A DNA stretch of 11,645 bases, from assembly GCA_020852035.1 (NCBI GenBank), contig JADZBR010000147.1:1-11645 (forward strand), written 5' to 3'. How positions within the stretch are numbered: position 1 is the first letter of the stretch; each line of letters opens with the position of its first letter. Under the pieces are notes generated by a model that saw nothing but the letters and a program-made list of their open reading frames with translations, was not told the origin of the DNA and searched no databases. Of the stretch, positions 6,194-11,645 are shown in pieces. The translations under genes were made by a program, and so were the position numbers. Source of the DNA: Caulobacteraceae bacterium. GTDB lineage: Bacteria > Pseudomonadota > Alphaproteobacteria > Caulobacterales > Caulobacteraceae.

Positions 6194-7435
6194 ATGGGGG
6201 ATCAGGTTCGCGCCGGCTGGCCCGGCGTTCTCAGCGAGGCCGGCTGGCTGCATGACGAGCGCGCCCGCGCCTATGCGCGGATCCTGGGCGCTGTGTGCCT
6301 GGTCATCGCCCTCGCCTGGGTGGCGCTGGCCCGCGAGGGGCGGGACCCGAGCGGCAAGCCGCTGGGCGTGGACTTCCTCTGCTACTGGACGGCCTCGATC
6401 CTGGCCCTGCGCGGCGAGGCGGCGGCGGCCTACGACCTTCCCAGCCTGCACGCCCTGCAGCATGCGCGGTTCCCCGGCGCCGGGGCGCTGCCGTTCTTCT
6501 ATCCGCCGACCTATCTGCTGGTCTGTCTGCCGCTGGCCCTGGCGCCCTACCTGACCGCGCTGGCGGCATGGCTCGCGGCGACCGGCGCGGCCTACTGGGC
6601 GGCGGTGCGGCGGCTGCTGGGCGACCTGCCGGGCCGCAGCCTGGCGGTGCTCGCCTTCCCGGCGGTGCTGGTGAACGCCGGGCACGGGCAGAACGGGTTT
6701 CTGACCACGGCGCTGTTCGCCGGCGGCGTGATCTGGCTGAAGGCGCGGCCGATCCTGGCCGGGGCGTTGCTCGGCGCGCTGATCGTCAAGCCGCACCTGG
6801 GGCTGCTGATCCCCCTGGCCCTGGCGGCGGGCGGGCGCTGGCGGGCCTTCGCGGCGGCCGGCGCGTCGGCGGCGGGGCTGATCGGCGTCTCCTGGGTCGT
6901 GTTCGGGACCGAGGCGTGGGTCGCCTATCTCGGCGCGATCGGCCAGGCCCGGCAGGTGGTGGAGAGCGGCGCGCTAGATCCCGCCAAGCTGCAGAGCGCC
7001 TTCGCGGCCCTGCGGGTCTGGGCCGCGCCCTTGCCGCTGGCCTACGCGGTCCAGGCGGCGGTGAGCGCCGGCGCGGCCGGGGCGGTGGCCTGGTTCGCCT
7101 GGCGGCGGCGCGGGAGCGAGGCGCTCGGCCCGGCCTTGGCGGCGGCGACCCTGCTCGTCAGCCCTTACCTGCTGGACTACGACCTTTTGCTCCTGGCCAT
7201 CCCGCTCGCCTGGGTCTTCTCGCAGGGACGAGGGGGCGGGTTCCTGCCGGGGGAGAAGCTGGTGCTGCTGGCCGGCTTCCTGCTGCCGCTGGTCTCGCGC
7301 GCCCTGGCGATGGGGCTGAACCTGCCGCTCGGGCCGGTGGTGATCGCCGCGGTGCTGTGGGTGGTGCTGCGGCGCGGCTGGCGCGAGGCGCCTGGAGCGC
7401 GTCAGGCGGAAGTGGAAGCCGGTTCCGCCGGCTAA
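6194..7435 (+). CDS. GT87-type (DUF2029) polyprenyl-phosphate-mannose-dependent glycosyltransferase
   Basis: A 413-residue polytopic membrane enzyme of the GT-C fold, likely adding a sugar from a lipid-linked donor to an envelope glycan or lipid. Family features are GVDFLCYWTAS (58-68) with the probable catalytic Asp D60 after the first membrane helix, FFYPPTYLL (101-109), NAGHGQNGFL (161-170) and RPILAGALLGALIVKPHLGLL (185-205). Many hydrophobic helices follow. The start is uncertain: ATG at 6194 precedes a natural N-terminus but has no clear ribosome site, and in-frame ATGs at 6134 and 6152 are possible. The last dozen or so codons fall inside a palindromic repeat (7395-7442), so the tail is probably not conserved. 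The sugar and acceptor cannot be told from the sequence. Confidence 0.85.
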   Translation: MGDQVRAGWPGVLSEAGWLHDERARAYARILGAVCLVIALAWVALAREGRDPSGKPLGVDFLCYWTASILALRGEAAAAYDLPSLHALQHARFPGAGALPFFYPPTYLLVCLPLALAPYLTALAAWLAATGAAYWAAVRRLLGDLPGRSLAVLAFPAVLVNAGHGQNGFLTTALFAGGVIWLKARPILAGALLGALIVKPHLGLLIPLALAAGGRWRAFAAAGASAAGLIGVSWVVFGTEAWVAYLGAIGQARQVVESGALDPAKLQSAFAALRVWAAPLPLAYAVQAAVSAGAAGAVAWFAWRRRGSEALGPALAAATLLVSPYLLDYDLLLLAIPLAWVFSQGRGGGFLPGEKLVLLAGFLLPLVSRALAMGLNLPLGPVVIAAVLWVVLRRGWREAPGARQAEVEAGSAG

Positions 7436-7442
7436 CGCGCTC
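7395..7442. repeat. Palindromic repeat overlapping the 3' end of the GT87 gene
   Basis: Outer arms GAGCGCGT (7395-7402) and ACGCGCTC (7435-7442) enclose inner arms GGCGGAA (7405-7411) and TTCCGCC (7423-7429). An alternative small hairpin AGCCGG / CCGGCT lies at 7417-7433. It resembles the dispersed GAGCGCG...CGCGCTC intergenic palindromes of alphaproteobacteria and probably also acts as a transcription end between two convergent genes. Confidence 0.65.
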
Positions 7443-7455
7443 TAAACCCTGGACT

Positions 7456-7905
7456 CTAGCCCCGCCGGCGGATGCGGTTCACCGCCTGGTCGAGCGCCTG
7501 CAGGAACTGCGAGCGGTCGCGGGCCGAGTAGGGCGCCGGGCCGCGGGTGATCTCGCCCATCGAGCGCAGGTGCTCGCCGATGGCCCGGCCGGCCAGCGCC
7601 ATGCCGATCGAGCCTTCGGTGAAGGGGACGCCCTTGGAATTGAGCACGATCGCGCCGGCCTTCAGGCAGCGGTCGGCCAGCGGGATGTCCTGGGTGACGA
7701 CGATGTCCTGCGCCGTCGCGCGTTCGGCGATCCAGTCGTCGGCGACGTCGGGGCCGGCGTCGACCACGATGCTCTCGATCAAGGGCTCGCGAGGGGTGTT
7801 GATCCAGGCGTTGGCGACCACGCTCACCGGCACGGCGTAGCGGCGGGCGACCTTGTAGACCTCCTCCTTCACCGGGCAGGCGTCGGCGTCGATGAAGATA
7901 CGCAT
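7456..7905 (-). CDS. YaiI/YqxD family protein (DUF188, UPF0178)
   Basis: A 149-residue soluble protein, the usual length of its family, with a PIN-like nuclease fold proposed but no firm biochemical role. Conserved stretches are MRIFIDADACPVK (1-13), VVANAW (29-34), IVVTQDIPLADRCL (68-81), VLNSKG (87-92), and the C-terminal RSMGE...GPAPYSARDRSQFLQALD (114-139). The Asp residues of DADA and TQD would be the metal-binding candidates. The ATG at 7905 begins the family motif directly; the ribosome site is weak. It is convergent with the GT87 gene, with 20 bases between stops, and lies next to a dispersed repeat element upstream. Confidence 0.95.
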   Translation of the reverse strand: MRIFIDADACPVKEEVYKVARRYAVPVSVVANAWINTPREPLIESIVVDAGPDVADDWIAERATAQDIVVTQDIPLADRCLKAGAIVLNSKGVPFTEGSIGMALAGRAIGEHLRSMGEITRGPAPYSARDRSQFLQALDQAVNRIRRRG

Positions 7906-7918
7906 GGGCGGGGTCTAG

Positions 7919-8080
7919 CCCTTCTCCCCTTGCGGGAGAAGGTGGCCGGCGAAGCCGGACGGATGAGGGGTCGAAGATGATATCCGCCGCGAAAGCGGAT
8001 CGGCCGTGTGCGGGCTGACGGGTCTGAGGGACCCCTCATCCGTCGCCTGCGGCGACACCTTCTCCCGCAAGGGGAGAAGG
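7919..8080 (-). repeat. Composite quasi-palindromic repeat, left of the sulfatase gene
   Basis: About 162 bp. Two inverted units (7919-7970 and 8031-8080) each begin with CCTTCTCCC-N5-GGGAGAAGG, continue with a variable hairpin (CCGG-CGAAG-CCGG type or TCGCC-GCA-GGCGA) and end CGGATGAGGGGT. The 60-bp spacer carries a further hairpin ATCCGC / GCGGAT (7982-8000). Read on the minus strand, the whole element aligns with the one at 10324-10491, including parts of the spacer. The unit type resembles dispersed palindromes common in Caulobacter-like genomes. It lies directly after the sulfatase stop. Confidence 0.8.
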
Positions 8081-8081
8081 A

Positions 8082-10310
8082 TCACTGGCGCGCCATCTCG
8101 ACGTTCCCCACGGCCTCGTGGTCGAGGTCCTGGTCCGCGTCCATCGTCACCACGACCTTGCGCAGGGTCCCGGTGAACTGGAACGGGGCGGGGTAGTCGG
8201 CGACGGGGCTGGAGCGGTCGTGGCCGATGTCGAGGCCGGACCAGGAGATCAGGGTGAGGAAGCCGATCTCGCTCTCCACCTCGCCGGCCGGCTGGCCGTC
8301 GATGGTGAGGACGAAGCGGCGGCCGTTGTCGCGCAGGCACGTCACGCCCAGCCGGCGGTGGCCGGGTTCGACGGGGCGGTCGGAGGCCACCGTCACCTTT
8401 TTCCCGCCGATGTTGATGGTGTGCTTCAGCCGGCCGTCCTGGATGTAGAGGCTGTAGCCGCAGGTCATGTCGCCGTGGGCGATCAGCACGCCCTCGGCGC
8501 CGCCGGGCGGGACGATGGCGTCGGCCTCGATGCGGTAGGAGCGGCTGCGCACGTCCGGGGCGACGTCGGTGGGGAGGTGCCCCATGCCGGCGTGGAAGAC
8601 GAAGCGCTTGCGCTGGCCCTGGGCGCGGGCGGCGTTCTCGGCGAAGCGCGGGGCGAAGCGGTCGTCCAGCGGCAGCACCTGGCAGGCTTCGGCCTCCTTC
8701 CACCAGGCGTCGATCAGCGCCTTGAGGCGCTCCGGTTCGGCGGCGGCGAGGTCGTTGGTCTCCGAGAAGTCGGCGTCGAGGTTGTAGAGCTCCCAGGTGT
8801 CGGCGTCGAACGGCGTTCCCGGCGGGTGGAAGGCGACCGCCTTCCAGCCGTCCTTCCAGAGGCCCCGGTGGCCGAACATCTCGAAATACTGCGGGCGCGA
8901 GCGGGCCGGGGCCTCGGCGCCTTTCAGGGCGGCGGCGAAGCTTTCGCCCTCCAGCGGGATCTGGGTCTCGCCGGCGATCGTCTTCGGCGGCTCGATGCCG
9001 AGCAGGTCGAGGAGGGTCGGCGTCAGATCGCAGGCGTGGCGGAAGCCGTGGCGCAGCTCGCCGCGCGCGGCGAGGCCGTTCGGCCAGGAGACCACCAGCG
9101 GGTCGCGGATGCCGCCGCCGTGGGTGTTCTGTTTGTAGCGCTTCAGCGGCGTGTTGGAGGCCATCGCCCAGCCGTGCGGGAAGTTGGAGTGGCTGTTCGG
9201 CCCGCCGACGTCCTCCAGGTTGGCCAGCTTCTCGGCGATCGGTTCGCCCTTGAGGTTGTAGGGCCCCATCGCGTTGACGAAGCCCCAGGGGCCGCCCTCC
9301 TGGCTGGCGCCGTTGTCGGAGAGCACGAGGATCAGGGTGTCGTCCTTCAGGCCGGCGTCCTTCAGGAAGCCGACCAGCCGGGCGATCTCGCGGTCGGCGT
9401 GGTCGAGCATGCCGGCGAAGGCGCTCTGCAGGCGGGTGAAGACGCGGCGCGAGTCGGCGTCGTGGCTGTCCCAGGCGCCGACGCCGTCGTTGCGGTCGGG
9501 AAGCTGGGTGTCCGGCGGCACGACGCCGAGCGCCTTCTGACGGGCGAGGCGCTGCTCGCGCTCCACGTCCCAGCCGTGCTCGAAGACCGCGTCGTAGCTC
9601 TCGATGATCGCCTTGGGCGCCTGGTGCGGGGCGTGGCAGGCGCCGGGGGCGAGCCACAGGAGCCAGGGCAGGTCCGGCGCGTTGGCGGCGTGGTCGGCGA
9701 TGAAGCGGATCGACTGGTCCACCAGGTCGGTGGTCAGGTGGTAGCCCTCCTCGAAGGTCGCCGGCGGCGGGATGGGCGTGTTGTCGCGCACCAGTTCGGG
9801 GGCGAACTGGTCGGTCTCGGCGTCCATGAAGCCGTAGTAGCGGTCGAAGCCGCGGCCCAGCGGCCAGCCGTCGAAGGGGCCGGTGGGGCCGCTCTCGCTG
9901 AGCGAGGTCGCGTGCCACTTGCCGACCATGTAGCTGCGATAGCCGTGCGGTTTGAGCATCTCCGGCAGCGTGCCGGCCTGGCGGCTGATCTTGCCGCGAT
10001 AGCCGGGGAAGCCTGAATCGAAATTGGCCAGGCACCCCATGCCGACCGAGTGGTGGTTGCGGCCGGTCAGCAGCGCCGCGCGCGTGGTCGAGCACATGGC
10101 GGTGGTGTGGAAGCCGGTGAAGCGCAGGCCCTCGGCGGCCAGGGCGTCGATGGTCGGCGTCTTGATCGGAGAGCCGTAGCACCCGAAGTCGGAGAAGCCG
10201 ACGTCGTCGAACAGGATCACCAGGATGTTCGGCGCGCCCTTCGGCGGCCTCGGCGTCGGCGGCCAGAAGGGCGTGGAGTCGGCGAGCGTCTTGCCGATCT
10301 TGGCGGTCAT
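8082..10310 (-). CDS. Arylsulfatase-type hydrolase, 742 residues, atypical CSTTR active site
   Basis: A formylglycine-type S1 sulfatase of the long AtsA/PAS-like group, hydrolysing sulfate esters; the substrate is unknown. Metal ligands are visible at D35/D36 (LFDDVGF) and D332/N333 (SDNG). The active-site stretch MCSTTRAALLTGRNHH starts at 72, with C73 as the residue to be converted to formylglycine and R77 beside it. GKWH (130-133) gives the Lys/His pair, with further candidates H226/H229 and K393/H397. After about 590 comes a beta-rich C-terminal domain. The motif has Thr where CxPxR has Pro. No signal peptide is seen, so it is probably cytoplasmic. The start is firm: GGAGG lies 5 bases before the ATG. 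Repeat elements sit at both ends of the gene. Confidence 0.93.
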   Translation of the reverse strand: MTAKIGKTLADSTPFWPPTPRPPKGAPNILVILFDDVGFSDFGCYGSPIKTPTIDALAAEGLRFTGFHTTAMCSTTRAALLTGRNHHSVGMGCLANFDSGFPGYRGKISRQAGTLPEMLKPHGYRSYMVGKWHATSLSESGPTGPFDGWPLGRGFDRYYGFMDAETDQFAPELVRDNTPIPPPATFEEGYHLTTDLVDQSIRFIADHAANAPDLPWLLWLAPGACHAPHQAPKAIIESYDAVFEHGWDVEREQRLARQKALGVVPPDTQLPDRNDGVGAWDSHDADSRRVFTRLQSAFAGMLDHADREIARLVGFLKDAGLKDDTLILVLSDNGASQEGGPWGFVNAMGPYNLKGEPIAEKLANLEDVGGPNSHSNFPHGWAMASNTPLKRYKQNTHGGGIRDPLVVSWPNGLAARGELRHGFRHACDLTPTLLDLLGIEPPKTIAGETQIPLEGESFAAALKGAEAPARSRPQYFEMFGHRGLWKDGWKAVAFHPPGTPFDADTWELYNLDADFSETNDLAAAEPERLKALIDAWWKEAEACQVLPLDDRFAPRFAENAARAQGQRKRFVFHAGMGHLPTDVAPDVRSRSYRIEADAIVPPGGAEGVLIAHGDMTCGYSLYIQDGRLKHTINIGGKKVTVASDRPVEPGHRRLGVTCLRDNGRRFVLTIDGQPAGEVESEIGFLTLISWSGLDIGHDRSSPVADYPAPFQFTGTLRKVVVTMDADQDLDHEAVGNVEMARQ

Positions 10311-10323
10311 GGTTTCCTCCGTT

Positions 10324-10491
10324 CCTTCTCCCCCTGCGGGAGAAGACCATCCGCGAAGCGCCGGATGAGGGGTCTCTCAGACCGCCCGGTTCCGGCGCAA
10401 CAGTCTCCGCTTTCGAGGCGGAGATGATCTTCCACCCCTCATCCGACCCCCGCTTTCGCGGGGGCCACCTTCTCCCGCACGGGGAGAAGGG
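10324..10491 (+). repeat. Composite quasi-palindromic repeat, right of the sulfatase gene
   Basis: About 168 bp and homologous to 7919-8080 but in the opposite orientation. The first unit (10324-10372) has the stem CTTCTCCC / GGGAGAAG and a hairpin around CGC-GAA-GCG. The second unit (10434-10491, reversed) has a perfect CCCCCGC-TTTC-GCGGGGG stem. The spacer holds GGTCT-CTC-AGACC (10371-10383) and TCTCCGC-N7-GCGGAGA (10404-10424). It fills nearly the whole gap between the M20 peptidase stop and the sulfatase ribosome site, so any sulfatase promoter must lie in it or further upstream. Confidence 0.8.
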
Positions 10492-10494
10492 TTC

Positions 10495-11645
10495 TCACGT
10501 CCCCGGCGCGTCGGCGTAGAGCTTGATGACGTCGTAGAGGAACGTCCGGCCGTCGTAGAGCGATTTGACGCGGATGCGCTCGTTCAGGCCGTGGGCGCCG
10601 CCGCCGTCGGGATCGCCGAACATGCCGGTCAGGCCGTAGGTCGGCGTGCCCGCCGCGTTGGTGAAGCGCCCGTCGGTGGCGCCGGTGGCCATCGCCGGGA
10701 TCAGCGGCACGCCGGGCCAGAGCCTGGCGGCCACCTTCTTGGCCGGGCCGAGCACCGCCGGCGTCAGCGGCGGCGGCGGGCCGCGGTCCTCCGGCGGGTC
10801 GCGGAAGGTGATCTTCACCGCCGGGTCGTCGACGATCTTCACCAGCTGCTCCAGCACCGCCTGCTGGCTCTCGTCGGGCAGGATGCGGCAGTTGACGTTG
10901 GCCCAGGCGCGCTGCGGCAGGGCGTTGGGCGCGTGGCCGGCCTTGACCTCGGTCGGCACGCAGGTGGTGCGCATCATCGAGTTGCGTGACGGGTCGCGGG
11001 CGGCGATGGCGATGGCGGCCTGGTCGGCGGGATCCTCGGCCACCCTGCTCATCGCCGCGCCCTCCTCGCCGCCGACCAGCGGGCCGTTGCCGCGGAAGTT
11101 CTGGCGCGTCGCCTCGTTGGGCCGGGCGGGGAAGTCGTGGGCGCCGATCTTCTCCAGCGCCTGCGACAGGTGGACGATGGCGTTGTCCTTCAGCGGGCGC
11201 GAGGAGTGGCCGCCGCGGTTGGTCACCTCCAGGCTGAAGTCCTGATAGACCTTCTCGCCGGCCTGGATGCCCAGCGACACCGGCTTGCCGGCCGCGTCGA
11301 GCCGCCCGCCGGCGCCTTCGTTGAGCGCCATATAGGCTTTCAGCGTTTCGGGGTGCTTGGCGATCAGCCAGCTCACGCCGTTGAAGGTGTTGGGCGTCTC
11401 CTCGCCGCAGGTCAGGGCCAGCTTGATGTCGCGGCGCGGCGTGTAGCCGGCCTTTTTGTAGCGGATCATCGCGTCGGTGATGACGGCGGCCATCGCCTTG
11501 TCGTCGCTGGCGCCGCGAGCGTAGAAGTAGCCGTTCTCCTCCACCAGGGTGAAGGGATCGCGTTCCCAGTCGGCGCGGTCAGCCTCCACCACGTCGATGT
11601 GGGCGAGCAGCAGCAGGGGCTGGGCCTTGGGGTCCTTGCCGTGCA
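10495..11645 (-). CDS. M20-family zinc metallopeptidase/deacylase (5' end outside window)
   Basis: The last 382 residues of a dizinc M20 (PepV/CPG2/ArgE-like) amidohydrolase; perhaps 80-100 N-terminal residues, possibly with a signal peptide, lie beyond the window. Counting within the visible part, LLLLAHIDVVEA gives metal ligand H15 and catalytic-base partner D17. GASDDKA (44-50) carries the bridging Asp, TCGEETPN (79-86) the general-base Glu and adjacent metal Glu, ALNEGAGG (106-113) another acidic ligand, RGGHSSRP (143-150) the dimerisation-domain His, and GGGAHGLNERI (348-358) the last metal His. All catalytic features are present, so it should be active. The substrate is probably a peptide or acylated amino acid, but cannot be told. 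It lies upstream of the sulfatase on the same strand, separated by a repeat element. Confidence 0.93.
   Translation of the reverse strand, partial: HGKDPKAQPLLLLAHIDVVEADRADWERDPFTLVEENGYFYARGASDDKAMAAVITDAMIRYKKAGYTPRRDIKLALTCGEETPNTFNGVSWLIAKHPETLKAYMALNEGAGGRLDAAGKPVSLGIQAGEKVYQDFSLEVTNRGGHSSRPLKDNAIVHLSQALEKIGAHDFPARPNEATRQNFRGNGPLVGGEEGAAMSRVAEDPADQAAIAIAARDPSRNSMMRTTCVPTEVKAGHAPNALPQRAWANVNCRILPDESQQAVLEQLVKIVDDPAVKITFRDPPEDRGPPPPLTPAVLGPAKKVAARLWPGVPLIPAMATGATDGRFTNAAGTPTYGLTGMFGDPDGGGAHGLNERIRVKSLYDGRTFLYDVIKLYADAPGT

Noticed and set aside
7919..8080. CRISPR-like array or insertion-sequence ends
   Set aside because: The repeats are inverted and quasi-palindromic, not evenly spaced direct repeats, and no transposase or target duplication is visible.
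8118..10016. A 632-codon open frame on the plus strand, opposite the sulfatase gene
   Set aside because: It lies wholly antisense to a sulfatase with all expected motifs. Its translation is Val/Ala/Gly/Arg-rich without domains, as expected for antisense frames in GC-rich DNA.

Overview
The window is very GC-rich (roughly 70% G+C) chromosomal DNA from an alphaproteobacterium, most likely Caulobacterales (Caulobacter or Phenylobacterium type). The evidence is protein style (ClpB, an OmpA-like lipoprotein, a DUF808 protein, a long S1 sulfatase), heavy codon bias, GANTC sites and several dispersed intergenic palindromes of the kind common in that order. It looks like ordinary chromosome rather than phage or plasmid: no transposase, integrase, tRNA, rRNA or CRISPR array was seen. 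The genus is an inference.

Layout, left to right. (1) 1-879, minus: N-terminal part of clpB, cut by the window edge, with a possible heat-shock promoter. (2) 880-1221: a gene-poor gap holding two REP-like repeats and a possible frameshifted mini-ORF. (3) 1222-2042, minus: a translationally coupled pair, a four-helix DUF2975 membrane protein and a small XRE-type helix-turn-helix regulator, preceded by a strikingly AT-rich island (about 22% G+C over 50 bp) with inverted and helically phased direct repeats. (4) 2288-3722, plus: an OmpA/Pal-like lipoprotein, a terminator-like hairpin, then a TonB-like proline-rich envelope protein with an unrecognised C-terminal domain. (5) 3810-5167: a SAM-dependent methyltransferase (minus) and a divergent MerR regulator (plus) sharing a promoter whose 19-bp spacer holds a SoxR-box-like dyad. 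(6) 5164-6093, minus: a DUF808 membrane protein, ending on the same CTAG as merR. (7) 6194-7435, plus: a GT87-type membrane glycosyltransferase whose 3' end is made of a palindromic repeat. (8) 7456-7905, minus: a YaiI/YqxD (DUF188) protein. (9) 8082-10310, minus: a 742-residue cytoplasmic-type arylsulfatase with an atypical CSTTR active-site motif, bracketed by two homologous repeat elements of about 165 bp in opposite orientation. (10) 10495-11645, minus: an M20 metallopeptidase lacking its N-terminus.

Two regulatory modules stand out. In the MerR/methyltransferase pair the operator geometry predicts activation by DNA untwisting. In the DUF2975/XRE pair a membrane protein and a small DNA-binding protein are made together from an AT-rich promoter with phased repeats. 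The most unusual architecture is the sulfatase cassette: each flanking element is quasi-palindromic, its variable stems change sequence while keeping base pairing, and the two elements face away from the gene. No complete novel defence or biosynthetic system is evident.
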